The translations under genes were made by a program, and so were the position numbers. A stretch of 37,718 nucleotides of DNA from JANNSX01 sp041397825 (GTDB lineage: Bacteria > Pseudomonadota > Alphaproteobacteria > Rhizobiales > Hyphomicrobiaceae), in assembly GCA_041397825.1 (NCBI GenBank), contig JAWKVX010000009.1, forward strand, positions 1-37,718, written 5' to 3'. Positions 24,215 to 32,746 of this stretch are shown one piece after another (positions within the stretch are counted from its first letter, which is position 1; each line of letters opens with the position of its first letter). The notes beneath the pieces are model-generated. The model was not told the DNA's origin, ran no database searches, and worked only from the letters and a program-made list of their open reading frames with translations.

Positions 24215-25214
24215 GGCGGAGCTTCGGGTTTAGCCAGATCGTCATGAGATCGAGCGCGAGATTGACGGCGATGAACAGCACCGCGAACATTAGTACCAGG
24301 CCCTGGATCATCGGCAGATCGCGGTTGATGACGGCGTCGATCGAGAGATTACCGATGCCGGGATAGGAGAAGATGCGCTCGACGAGCACACTGCCGCCGA
24401 TGAGGAAGATGACCTGTACTCCCGTCAGGTTGACGGTCGGGATGGCGGCGTTGCGAAGCGCCTCGAGGGCGATGATGCGCCATTCCGAATGGCCCTTGAC
24501 GCGGGCGAGGAGCACATAGTCCTGTGTCAGCTCCTCGGCGAGCGATGATTTGAGGACTCGCGAGATTATGGCGGCTAGCGGCAACGCCAGCGCCAGCGCC
24601 GGCATCAGCGCATGTGCGAGCAGGTCCCGATAGGCCCGGCCATCGAGCCTGAGAAGGCTTTCGATCAGATAGAAGCGGGTCGCGTAGTCGAGCGAGATCG
24701 CCGGATCGGAGCGGCCCGAGATCGGCATGACCGGCATGAGCACACCGAAAACGAGGATGAAAGCGAGCGCCCAAATGAAGTCGGGAACGGACTGGCCGAT
24801 GCCGCCAACGGTATCGACGACGGCCTCGGGCCAGCGTGCGCGAAAGCGGGTGCCGATGATCGCCAGCGCGCCACCGATCAGAACGGCCATCGTGGTCGCC
24901 AGGGCCGCGAGCTCGAGCGTCGCCGGCAGGCGTGACAGCACGATCGCGAGCACGTCCTGCCTCAGACTGATGGAGGTGCCGAAATTGCCGGTCAACGCCT
25001 CGCGCGACCAGATCAGGAACTGCTCGATGAGGCTCTTGTCGAAGCCGTAGAGGGCCTTCAGCCTGGCAATGTCGGCATCCGTCGCCCCAGGAGGCAGCAT
25101 CATGGCGATCGGATTGCCGGGGACGACGCGGATCAGCACGAAGACGATGATCGCGACGCCGACGAGCGTCGGTACCGACTGGAGGAGCCGCGACAAGATA
25201 CGGTTAACGAGCAT
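24207..25214 (-). CDS. Peptide-type ABC permease, DppB/OppB-like
   Basis: This inner-membrane permease of 335 residues starts at ATG 25214. The N-terminus ILSRLLQSVPTLVGVAIIVF and the following GNPIAMMLPPGATDADIARL are typical of the DppB/OppB family. The conserved FGTSISLRQDV segment and an EAA-like loop in DYVLLARVKGHSEWRIIALEAL are present, and the C-terminal ERIFSYPGIGNL motif is conserved. The binding-protein gene lies 195 bases upstream, with a strong hairpin in the gap. About six membrane segments are visible and nothing is missing. Confidence 0.93.
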   Translation of the reverse strand: MLVNRILSRLLQSVPTLVGVAIIVFVLIRVVPGNPIAMMLPPGATDADIARLKALYGFDKSLIEQFLIWSREALTGNFGTSISLRQDVLAIVLSRLPATLELAALATTMAVLIGGALAIIGTRFRARWPEAVVDTVGGIGQSVPDFIWALAFILVFGVLMPVMPISGRSDPAISLDYATRFYLIESLLRLDGRAYRDLLAHALMPALALALPLAAIISRVLKSSLAEELTQDYVLLARVKGHSEWRIIALEALRNAAIPTVNLTGVQVIFLIGGSVLVERIFSYPGIGNLSIDAVINRDLPMIQGLVLMFAVLFIAVNLALDLMTIWLNPKLRHG

Positions 25215-25351
25215 GACGGGCCGACGCCGAAACTTCCCTGAAGCAGGCTACCCCTAGCCTGCACGCTGATCCCGCCCTCATCACTGCAAGTCACATGCCT
25301 TCGTCGAAGTGACCGTCTCTCGCCTCTCTGGGGTCACGTCGTCATATCGAA

Positions 25352-25376
25352 GAGGGGCGACCGCCGGTCGCCCCTC
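25352..25376 (-). terminator. Hairpin between the binding-protein gene and the permease genes
   Basis: A perfect 11-bp stem GAGGGGCGACC/GGTCGCCCCTC with a 3-base loop lies 34 bases after the binding-protein stop. Reading the minus strand it is followed by TCTTCGATATG, only moderately T-rich. In ABC operons such stems often stabilise the binding-protein mRNA or partly terminate transcription, so that the binding protein is made in excess. The rest of the 25215-25409 gap shows no gene. Confidence 0.65.
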
Positions 25377-25409
25377 CTGTCCGGTCGCCAGCTTCTCGGC
25401 CGGCGTCGC

Positions 25410-26939
25410 CTATGCTCCCGCCATCCGCTGAGGCTGCAGCGCACCGGAGACGTGCGGGACCACCGTGATCGTGTCCTTGTGCAGGATCGGCTGCACATAC
25501 TGGAGTAGCGGAATGACCAGACCGTTCTCGGCGATGTACTTGTCGACCGCCTTGTAGCCGGCGATGCGCTTGGCCTCGTCCGGCTCGCCCCAGAGCGGGC
25601 CGATCATATCGATGATGTCCTGGCCGTCATAGACCGAATGCGGGCTCGGCCCGAACATGGCAAAACCCGTCGAGGTCGAGGGATCGCCGATCGAGTTGCC
25701 CCAGTTGTAGAAGGCCGCCGGCGCCAGCGTGTCGGCCGCTCGAAGCTCGTAGTGTTTGGCGATCTCGTAGACCTCTATCTCGGCCTCGATGCCGACTTTG
25801 CGCCACATGCCGACGATGGCCTGCACCATCTCGTAGTCCTTCGGCTTGAAGCCGCGCGTCGTCTGGAATTTGAACTTGACGGGCTTGTCGGGCGAGAAGC
25901 CGGAGGCGGCGAGCAGTTCCGTCGCCTTGGCCGGGTCGTAGGGCACCTCGATCGAGGGATCGAAGGCCGCATATTGCGGCGCCTCCAGTGTCGAGATCGG
26001 CACGCCGTAGCCGCGCAGCAGCTTCTCGACAATCGCCTTCTTGTCGATCGACATTGAGGCGGCAAGACGCACGTTCTTGTCCGTCATCGGCTCGACGTCG
26101 TTGATGAAGATCATGCCAATATCGGAGATCGGCGTCGTGATGCCCTTGAGGCCTGCCGTTTCCTTGAGGCGGTCGAACTCCTCATACGGGATCTCGAGCG
26201 TCACATCGGACGAGCCGCTCTCGATTTCGGCGACGCGGGCCGAGGCGTCCGGGACAAACTTGAAGATCACCGTCTCGATGGCCGGCTTGCCGCCCCAGTA
26301 GTTGGGATTGGCCTTCAAGCGCACGAAGCCGTTCGTCTCGAACGCGTCGACCATGTACGGGCCGGAGCCGACGGGCTTGGCCTCGAAGCCAGTGGCGCCT
26401 GCCTTCTCGTAGTAGGCCTTCGGCATGATGTAGCCGGTGAGGAAGCTCATCCACTTGAAGATCGTAGGCTCGAAGTCCTTGACGGCCGCCGTGACCTTCT
26501 GACCGTCGACCTTGAAGTCGCCGATCTTACCCCAGATGAACTGGATTGGATTGCCGGTCTCGGCCTTGCCGGCGCGCTCGAGCGACCAGACGATGTCGTC
26601 GGGGGTCAGCGCCGAGCCGTCATGCCAGGTGACGCCGGGACGGATGTCCATGAAGATCTGAGAGCGGTCGTCGTTCCAACCCCACTTCTCGACGATGCCC
26701 GGCGCCTGGGTGAGGTCGGGGTTCTGCGGGATGAATTGGTCGAAGACGGCCTGGTAGATCGATTGAATGGTCGGATTGACAGCCGAGAGCCCGACGGTCG
26801 GGTCGAAGCTCGGCAAGTTCACGTGGTAAGCGATGGTGACGGTGTCGACCGCCGCCTTCGCCCCGCGCGGCAGGCCGATGAGCGGTACGGATGCGACGGC
26901 GGCACCGCCGGCAAGCACATGGCGACGCGTAAGCTTCAT
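25410..26939 (-). CDS. ABC transporter substrate-binding protein, family 5 (DppA/OppA type), Tat-exported
   Basis: This 509-residue protein starts at ATG 26939, with GGAGG about 8 bases upstream. The N-terminus MKLTRRHVLAGGAAVASVPLIG has a twin-arginine motif, so export is probably through Tat, ending near GAKA. The mature protein has the SBP_bac_5 features: LPSFDPTVGLSAVNPTIQSI, then VEKWGWNDDRSQIFMDIRPG, WHDGSALTPDDIVWSLER and GSGPYMVDAF. It is the first gene of the importer operon and delivers the ligand to the DppBC-like pore. Ligands of this family range from peptides to nickel, opines and glycosides. The linked cyclase and DLH-like domains make a non-peptide ligand plausible (inference). 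Confidence 0.94.
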   Translation of the reverse strand: MKLTRRHVLAGGAAVASVPLIGLPRGAKAAVDTVTIAYHVNLPSFDPTVGLSAVNPTIQSIYQAVFDQFIPQNPDLTQAPGIVEKWGWNDDRSQIFMDIRPGVTWHDGSALTPDDIVWSLERAGKAETGNPIQFIWGKIGDFKVDGQKVTAAVKDFEPTIFKWMSFLTGYIMPKAYYEKAGATGFEAKPVGSGPYMVDAFETNGFVRLKANPNYWGGKPAIETVIFKFVPDASARVAEIESGSSDVTLEIPYEEFDRLKETAGLKGITTPISDIGMIFINDVEPMTDKNVRLAASMSIDKKAIVEKLLRGYGVPISTLEAPQYAAFDPSIEVPYDPAKATELLAASGFSPDKPVKFKFQTTRGFKPKDYEMVQAIVGMWRKVGIEAEIEVYEIAKHYELRAADTLAPAAFYNWGNSIGDPSTSTGFAMFGPSPHSVYDGQDIIDMIGPLWGEPDEAKRIAGYKAVDKYIAENGLVIPLLQYVQPILHKDTITVVPHVSGALQPQRMAGA

Positions 26940-27139
26940 TGAAGTTCCTCCCTTTGGCGCAGCGACGCGCCTTGTTGGCCCTTTTCATCGGCGGCCGCTC
27001 GACCGTGGCTTCTAGCAAATCGTGGTGGCGCGAGCTGGTCAACGACGCCCGAGATGACAAGCCCTCGCCCGGCGTCTCGAGATCGCGTGCCGGTGGTCGC
27101 CAAGCCTATTGCCTCGCCGAGGTATTTCAAGCATGAAAA

Positions 27140-27156
27140 GGTCAGTATTATTGACC
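27140..27156. promoter_or_regulatory. Inverted repeat upstream of the LysE-type gene
   Basis: GGTCA (27140-27144) and TGACC (27152-27156) form a short dyad around an AT-rich 7-base centre, ending 14 bases before the TTG start. Its place fits a regulatory site, but the arms are short and no regulator gene is adjacent. The rest of 26940-27170 shows no gene. Confidence 0.3.
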
Positions 27157-27170
27157 AATAGAGGCGTGCC

Positions 27171-27791
27171 TTGACCGCCGACATTCTACTTGCCTTCACC
27201 GGCTTCGCCTTCGTGACGTCGGTGACACCCGGACCGAACAACATGATGCTGTTGGCGTCCGGCGTAAACCACGGCTTCCGCCGCACCATTCCGCATATGC
27301 TTGGCGTCTCGATCGGCTTCGTACTCATGGTCGTGCTGGTGGGGCTTGGGCTCGGGCAACTGCTGGAGGCCAATCCGACGGTCTACGGCGTGCTGAAGAT
27401 CGTCAGTCTCGTCTACATGGTGTGGCTGGCGTGGCGGATCGCGACGAGCGGCCCCATTGCGGGCGAGCCCGGCGAGAGTTCGGGCCGGCCCATGACGTTC
27501 ATCGAGGCAGCCCTCTTCCAATGGGTCAATCCGAAGGCCTGGGCGATGGCCTTGACGGCGACGGCAGCCTATACGACGCCTGCCAATTTCCTGCCGAGCC
27601 TGCTGCTGATGGGCTTGATTTTCGGCATCATCAATCTGCCGAGCGTCGGCGTCTGGACCCTGTGCGGCGTAGGGCTTCGGAGACTTCTTCAGACCCCGAG
27701 GTTCGTGCGGATCTTCAATGTCAGCATGGCGATCCTGCTGATAGTCTCAATGTTGCCGGCGGTGCTCGCGGCATTTTCCGGTCGTGGCTAG
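27171..27791 (+). CDS. LysE-family amino-acid exporter
   Basis: This 206-residue inner-membrane protein begins with TTG 27171 (TADILLAFTGFAFVTSVTPGPNNM), with GAGG at 27161-27164. The TPGPNN motif in the first segments is the LysE/RhtB hallmark, and about six hydrophobic segments follow. FQWVNPKAWAMAL near residue 115-127 is the second conserved motif. Members export amino acids or related small molecules; the substrate here is unknown. It is divergent from the ABC importer operon, which may be coincidence. Confidence 0.92.
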   Translation: MTADILLAFTGFAFVTSVTPGPNNMMLLASGVNHGFRRTIPHMLGVSIGFVLMVVLVGLGLGQLLEANPTVYGVLKIVSLVYMVWLAWRIATSGPIAGEPGESSGRPMTFIEAALFQWVNPKAWAMALTATAAYTTPANFLPSLLLMGLIFGIINLPSVGVWTLCGVGLRRLLQTPRFVRIFNVSMAILLIVSMLPAVLAAFSGRG

Positions 27792-27913
27792 CCTTTTCGG
27801 GCCTCGACTGGACTTGGCAGGGGCTTTCTGCTATTCGAGCGACACAATTCGGCAGGCCGCAAGCCTGCCTTTCCGTGCAACCCAATGGAATCAATCAGCG
27901 AGGTCAAGCCCGC

Positions 27914-28171
27914 GTGCAGGTACTCGTTCGCGACAACAACGTCGACCAAGCCCTCAAGGCGCTCAAGAAGAAGATGCAGCGTGAGGGCATTTTCCGCGAG
28001 ATGAAGCTTCGCGGACACTATGAGAAGCCCTCCCAGAAGAAGGCGCGCGAGAAGGCGGAGGCGGTCCGACGGGCGCGCAAGCTCGCCAGGAAGCGGCTGC
28101 AACGCGAGGGGCTGCTGCCCGCGACGCCCAAGAAGGTGAGGCCCACCGACGGCCGCCCGCCGCGCACCTGA
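27914..28171 (+). CDS. rpsU: Ribosomal protein bS21
   Basis: Protein bS21 of the small ribosomal subunit acts in translation initiation. GTG 27914 starts QVLVRDNNVDQALKALKKKM, the standard bS21 N-terminus, though the frame is open far upstream. The protein has 85 residues: the conserved core reaches RGHYEKPSQKKAREKAEA and ends in an Arg/Lys-rich alphaproteobacterial tail (RRARKLARKRLQREG...). GAGG lies about 11 bases upstream. It has its own strong terminator hairpin at 28201-28234. Rhizobiales often carry more than one rpsU copy; whether this is the only one cannot be told here. Confidence 0.93.
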   Translation: MQVLVRDNNVDQALKALKKKMQREGIFREMKLRGHYEKPSQKKAREKAEAVRRARKLARKRLQREGLLPATPKKVRPTDGRPPRT

Positions 28172-28200
28172 GCGCTTTACGGAGCAACGACCGGCAATCT

Positions 28201-28234
28201 CACGGCCCCGATGGTGATCGCTGTCGGGGCCGTG
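28201..28234. terminator. Terminator hairpin after rpsU
   Basis: A perfect 11-bp stem CACGGCCCCGA/TCGGGGCCGTG with a 12-base loop begins 29 bases after the rpsU stop. It also lies 34 bases past the stop of the convergent isochorismatase-like gene and could serve both. There is no strong U tract on either side. Confidence 0.65.
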
Positions 28235-28268
28235 CCGCGTTTGGATGCTGGCCGACCGTCGGCCCCGC

Positions 28269-28829
28269 CTACATCAGGAGCTTCTGCAGCTCCTTGAACT
28301 CAGGGCTGCCGGCGCGTTCGAGCCATTCGAACATCACCATCTCGTTGTCGACGATGGTCGCACCGGCCGCCCGCATGCGCTCGATGGCGAGTGACCGACT
28401 CAGGGCGGCGCGCGAGCCGACGCCGTCGGCGACGAGGAACACCTCGTAGCCCGCCGTCAGGAGATCGAGCACGGTCTGTAGCACGCAGACATGTGCTTCC
28501 ATGCCGGCGACGACGATCTGCGATCGGCCAGCCGCCTTGATCCGGTCGAGATGCCCGGCCAGCGCGGGATTGGCGAGGCAGGAGAACTCGACTTTGTCGA
28601 GCCGGGCGGCCTCGTTGCCGGCCACTTCGAGAAGCCGCGCCGATGTCGGACCGAGGCCTCTGGGATACTGTTCGGAGATCGTCATCGGCACATCGAGCCG
28701 CCGGGCGTAGCGGATCAGCCGCTCAGCCGCGAAGACGACCTGCGCATGGCCGTCGATGGTCGGCAGCAGGCGATCCTGGATGTCGACCACCAGGAGCTGT
28801 GATTGCGTGCGTCGCATACGTCCGGTCAT
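28269..28829 (-). CDS. Isochorismatase-family cysteine hydrolase
   Basis: This 186-residue cytoplasmic hydrolase starts at ATG 28829, overlapping the stop of the upstream oligopeptidase gene by four bases, with GGTGGAG just before. The catalytic triad of the family is visible: Asp in LLVVDIQDRLLP, Lys in LDKVEFSC, and the nucleophilic Cys in GMEAHVCVLQTVLDLLTAGYE. The family includes nicotinamidase, N-carbamoylsarcosine amidase and isochorismatase. The VDIQDRLLP and MEAHVCV motifs are closest to the YcaC/hydrolase group of unknown substrate. Translational coupling to a peptidase/cupin fusion is unusual. Confidence 0.9.
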   Translation of the reverse strand: MTGRMRRTQSQLLVVDIQDRLLPTIDGHAQVVFAAERLIRYARRLDVPMTISEQYPRGLGPTSARLLEVAGNEAARLDKVEFSCLANPALAGHLDRIKAAGRSQIVVAGMEAHVCVLQTVLDLLTAGYEVFLVADGVGSRAALSRSLAIERMRAAGATIVDNEMVMFEWLERAGSPEFKELQKLLM

Positions 28830-31300
28830 GGTTGCTCTCCACCTTTCGGTCCCCAGAACACCACCCAGGTCACGAAGTCGTCCGACATCCTCGAGAAGCG
28901 GTGCCGGTCGCCGGCCGCGACGAACAGCACGTCGCCGGCAGTGACCGGGATTGTCCCTCCCTCATGCCAAAAATTCGCCGATCCCGAGACGACGAGGTAG
29001 AGCTCGTCCTGCTCGTGTGGAGATTGGTTGTCCTCGCCGCGGGGCGCGAACACCTCGACCGACATCGAGCCATGCCGGAGTGCATCCGCGAACGGCTCGC
29101 CATTGGGCCAGACGGCGGTCCTGGCGCCTGGGATTCGCTTGAGGACGTCACCGAGCGACGCCTTCAACGTCGGCGAGCCCACCGGCGCAATCGACTGCGG
29201 CATGTTCATGTCCTGTGAGGTCTTCAGCGCGAAGGCATAGGCGAGGGCGGTCTCCTTCAGTCGCTCGAAACGGCCGGATGCCCCACCGTGGCCGGCATCC
29301 ATGTTGGTCTTGAGAAGGAGCAGTGTGTCGTTCGACTTCAGGCGGCGGAGTTTGGCCACCCACTTCGCCGGCTCCCAGTAAGTGACGCGCGGATCGGTAA
29401 GACCTGCCATGGCGAGGATGTGCGGATAGGCTGCCGTGCGGACATTGTCGTAGGGCGAGTAGGCCCGGATCGTCTCGAAATCCTCTCGCTTGAGGATCGG
29501 GTTGCCCCATTCCGGCCACTCGGGCGGTGTCAGCGGCAGCGTGTCGTCCAGCATCGTGTTCAAGGCGTCGACGAAGGGCACCTCGGCGATGATGCCGAGG
29601 AACAGGTCGGGCGCCATGTTGGCAACCGCCCCCATCAATAGGCCGCCGGCCGATCCGCCATGGCCGATGATGCGGCCGCGTGCGCCATAACCCAATGCCG
29701 CCAGATGCTCGCCGGCAGAGATGAAATCCTTGAACGTGTTGATCTTCCTCTCCCGCTTGCCGTCGGTGTACCAGCGGTAGCCTTTGTCCTTGCCGCCGCG
29801 GATATGCGCGATGGCATAGATGAAACCGCGATCGACGAGAGAAAGCCTCGACGTGGCGAACCCGGCGGGTATCGTGATGCCGTAGGAGCCGTAGCCATAG
29901 AGGAGGAGCGGCGCAGAGCCGTCGATCGGCGTCGACTTGAGATGGATGAGCGAGACGGGCACGGTCTCGCCGTCGTGGGCGGGCGCCAGGATCCGGCGCG
30001 TCGCATAGAGTTCGGGGTCGTGCCCGCTCGGCACCTCCTGGCGCTTGCGGAGCGTGCGCTCGCGGCTCTCCATGTCGTAGTCGAAGATCTCGGCCGGCGT
30101 CGCTAGTGACGAATAGGTGAAGCGCAAGGTCGTCGTGTCGTGCTCGTAGCCTTCCGACATGCCGAGCGAATAGGCTTCCTCGTCGAAAGCGATGGCATGC
30201 TCGGTCCCGTCCGTCCAGCGCCGGATGACGATGCGCGGCAGGCCGCCTTCCCGCTCGAGGCGAACGAGATGATGCTTGTAGGCCGTGTGGTCGAGGATGA
30301 GACGTCCCGGCCTGTGCGGCTCGATGTCCGTCCAGCTCTCGGGGCCGGGCTGATCGATCGGTGCGGTGACGATCTTGAAGTCCTCGGCGCCGTCGCGGTT
30401 CGTCAGGATGACGAGGCCGTCGCCGCGGTGGTCGACGTGATACTCGTGGCCGGGCTCTCGAACCGCCACGATCTTCGGCTGGCTCTCGGGCCTCGCCCTA
30501 TCGATCAGATAGGCCTCGGAGGTCTCATGGTCGTGCGTCGAGACGATCAGGAAGCGTCCCGAGAGCGTCTTGCCGACCGAGACGAAGAAGCCCGGATCGG
30601 TCTCGCGATAGACCAGCGCATCGTCGGTCACCGGAGTACCGAGCCGGTGCAGATAGACCGCGAACGGCCGGTGATTGTCGTCGAGGCGGGTGTAGAGGAT
30701 CGTCTGGCTGTCGGCGGCCCACTCGAGATTGCCGTTGGTGTCGCCGATCTCGTCGGGGAGATCCTTGCCGGAGGCGATATCGCGGATCCGGATCGTGTAG
30801 ATCTCCGAGCCCTTCTCGTCGGTGGCATAGGCGATACGTCGGTGGTCGGGCGCGTGCTCGGCGGCGCCGAGCGAGAAATAGGCGAGGCCCTTGCCCAGGG
30901 CATTTCCGTCGATCAGCACCTCCTCGTCCGCGTCGGCTTTCCCCGTCGGCTTCCGGCAGTAGCGCGGGTACTCGCCGCCCGTGACGTAGCTCATGAGATA
31001 CGACCATGGCCCGTCTCGGGCCGGAACCGTCGAATCGTCTTCCTTGATGCGCGCCTTCATTTCGGCGAAGAGCGTGGCCTGCAACTCCTCGGTGTCGGCC
31101 ATGACGGCGGCGGCATAGGCATTCTCAGCCTCGAGCACGGCCCGGATGTCGGCCGGCAGCTTGGCCGGATCGCGCATCACCTCTTGCCAGTTCTCGGCCT
31201 TGAGCCACGCGTAGTCGTCCTCGAGGAGGATGCCGTGATAGGTCGAGCGAGTTGGCCGGCGTTCGGCGATGGGGGGCTTCAGGGCGTCAGCTGGGGGCAA
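28826..31300 (-). CDS. Oligopeptidase B-like S9 peptidase fused to a C-terminal cupin domain
   Basis: About 824 residues from TTG 31300, preceded by GGAG at 9 bases; the frame opens at GTG 31351 without a ribosome site. The first ~690 residues are an S9A oligopeptidase: N-terminal IAERRPTRSTYHGILLEDDY, a beta-propeller, then the alpha/beta-hydrolase domain with the nucleophilic Ser in GHGGSAGG, Asp in AGLTDPRV and His in NMDAGHGG (Ser567, Asp653, His688 counted from GTG 31351). It should cleave short peptides after basic residues in the cytoplasm. After the usual family end (AYAFALK) the frame continues for ~125 residues as a cupin: FAPRGEDNQSPHEQDELYLVVSG, then GDVLFVAAGDRHRF. ATG 29203, with AGGA 7 bases upstream, could start this cupin alone. 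Such a fusion is unusual for the family. Confidence 0.9.
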   Translation of the reverse strand: MPPADALKPPIAERRPTRSTYHGILLEDDYAWLKAENWQEVMRDPAKLPADIRAVLEAENAYAAAVMADTEELQATLFAEMKARIKEDDSTVPARDGPWSYLMSYVTGGEYPRYCRKPTGKADADEEVLIDGNALGKGLAYFSLGAAEHAPDHRRIAYATDEKGSEIYTIRIRDIASGKDLPDEIGDTNGNLEWAADSQTILYTRLDDNHRPFAVYLHRLGTPVTDDALVYRETDPGFFVSVGKTLSGRFLIVSTHDHETSEAYLIDRARPESQPKIVAVREPGHEYHVDHRGDGLVILTNRDGAEDFKIVTAPIDQPGPESWTDIEPHRPGRLILDHTAYKHHLVRLEREGGLPRIVIRRWTDGTEHAIAFDEEAYSLGMSEGYEHDTTTLRFTYSSLATPAEIFDYDMESRERTLRKRQEVPSGHDPELYATRRILAPAHDGETVPVSLIHLKSTPIDGSAPLLLYGYGSYGITIPAGFATSRLSLVDRGFIYAIAHIRGGKDKGYRWYTDGKRERKINTFKDFISAGEHLAALGYGARGRIIGHGGSAGGLLMGAVANMAPDLFLGIIAEVPFVDALNTMLDDTLPLTPPEWPEWGNPILKREDFETIRAYSPYDNVRTAAYPHILAMAGLTDPRVTYWEPAKWVAKLRRLKSNDTLLLLKTNMDAGHGGASGRFERLKETALAYAFALKTSQDMNMPQSIAPVGSPTLKASLGDVLKRIPGARTAVWPNGEPFADALRHGSMSVEVFAPRGEDNQSPHEQDELYLVVSGSANFWHEGGTIPVTAGDVLFVAAGDRHRFSRMSDDFVTWVVFWGPKGGEQP
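29201..29214 (-). promoter_or_regulatory. Internal Shine-Dalgarno and ATG at the peptidase/cupin junction
   Basis: On the minus strand AGGA (29214-29211) precedes ATG 29203 by 7 bases, in frame with the fusion and placed right after the end of the peptidase catalytic domain. It would yield a standalone cupin of 125 residues (MPQSIAPVGSPTLKASLGDV...), a normal length for a small cupin. Confidence 0.45.
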
Positions 31301-31491
31301 GTGGAGGTTCTCCTCGCAAGCATGGACCGCATCGGTCAGGGCTGGGCTCACGAAAGCCGGAGGGTATGCAGGACGTCAAGGCCGGCCTTGCCGAAGGCGC
31401 AGCCGTTGCCGGTTGCTTCGGCCCATGGCTTCGGCTTCCATGCCCGGGTCGGTCGCGGGATCCTCCCGCCCCAGAAGCAGATGAGGTCGGC

Positions 31492-32691
31492 GTGACGATC
31501 GAGGCCAACGCCGTGGAGCGGCCACTGCTCCCTATTCTCGTTGCCTTGAGCGGTGCGCATCTGCTGAACGATGTCATCCAGTCGATGATCCCGGCCATGT
31601 ATCCGCTGTTCAAGCAGAATTATGCGCTGAGCTTTGCGCAGATCGGCCTCATCACGCTTGCCTTCCAGGTCACCTCGTCGCTGCTGCAACCTGTATTGGG
31701 TTTCATCACCGATCGCCGCCCATGGCCCTATGCCATGGTGCTCGGCATGGGTGCGACGCTCAGCGGACTCCTCGGCCTTGCCTTCGCCGGCAACTACGTG
31801 GTGATCCTCATGTCGGCGGCTATGGTCGGGCTCGGCTCGGCCGTGTTTCATCCCGAGGCGACGCGCATGGCTCGCCATGCTGCGGCCGGCCAGCAGGGTT
31901 TTGCGCAGGGCATCTTCCAGATCGGCGGCCATGCCGGCTATGCGATCGGACCGCTCTTGGCGGCCGGTGTCGTCATGCCGCGCGGACAATCGAGCCTGAG
32001 CCTCGTCTCGGTGGTGGCGCTCGCCGCCATGGTGCTGATGGTGTGGACCGGGACCCGCTACGCGCGGATGCGTCGAGCGCAGGCGACTCGCTCGACGACG
32101 TCAGGGACGTCATTGGGCGGCCACGGGCTCGGACGCGGCCGCATCCTGCTGGCAATGGCCGTGCTGATGATCCTCCTGCTCTCGAAGAACGCCTACACCG
32201 CCGCCTTCACCTCCTACTACACCTTCTACCTCATCGAGCGTTTCGGCGTGACGGTTCAGGCTTCGCAGATCCTCCTGTTCCTCTATCTGGTCGTCGGAGC
32301 CTTCGGCGTCATTGCCGGCGGCATGGCGGGGGACCGCATCGGCCGCGAGCGGATCATCTGGATCTCGATCCTCGGGGTGCTGCCATTCGCCCTCATGTTG
32401 CCTTACGCGAGCCTGTTCTGGACAGCCGTGCTCTCAGTGGTGATCAGCTTCATTATCGCCAGCGCTTTCTCGTCGATCCTGATCTTCGCCATTGATCTCG
32501 TGCCACATCGGGTCGGATTGGTCGGTGGCCTGTTCTATGGACTGTCGTTCGGGCTCGGTGGCATAGCCGCGGGCGCCCTCGGTCTCGCCGCCGACCAGAT
32601 CGGCATCATCGCGGTATTCAAGCTGTGTGCCTGGCTGCCGGCATTGGGATTGCTGGCGGCTCTGCTGCCGCGCACCGGCACGGTGCGGTGA
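31492..32691 (+). CDS. fsr: MFS transporter, fosmidomycin-resistance (Fsr) type
   Basis: This inner-membrane exporter has 399 residues from GTG 31492 (VTIEANAVERPLLPILVALSG), with GAGG at 31483-31486. The frame is open upstream to 31252, but those residues are antisense to the peptidase gene. About twelve hydrophobic segments are seen. The N-terminal SGAHLLNDVIQSMIPAMYPLFK and the following ITDRRPWPYAMVLGMG are typical of the Fsr group, which confers fosmidomycin resistance in E. coli, and SAVFHPEATRMARHAA is another group motif. The native substrate is unknown. The gene is divergent from the peptidase gene and convergent with msrB. Confidence 0.88.
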   Translation: MTIEANAVERPLLPILVALSGAHLLNDVIQSMIPAMYPLFKQNYALSFAQIGLITLAFQVTSSLLQPVLGFITDRRPWPYAMVLGMGATLSGLLGLAFAGNYVVILMSAAMVGLGSAVFHPEATRMARHAAAGQQGFAQGIFQIGGHAGYAIGPLLAAGVVMPRGQSSLSLVSVVALAAMVLMVWTGTRYARMRRAQATRSTTSGTSLGGHGLGRGRILLAMAVLMILLLSKNAYTAAFTSYYTFYLIERFGVTVQASQILLFLYLVVGAFGVIAGGMAGDRIGRERIIWISILGVLPFALMLPYASLFWTAVLSVVISFIIASAFSSILIFAIDLVPHRVGLVGGLFYGLSFGLGGIAAGALGLAADQIGIIAVFKLCAWLPALGLLAALLPRTGTVR

Positions 32692-32746
32692 TCGGGACGG
32701 CGCAGAGGCGCAACCCCAAGACGGTCGTATTGCAGGACCGCTTCAC

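Noticed and set aside
30140..31495. 451-codon plus-strand frame opposite the oligopeptidase gene
   Set aside because: Antisense shadow with Arg/Asp-rich composition and no domain.
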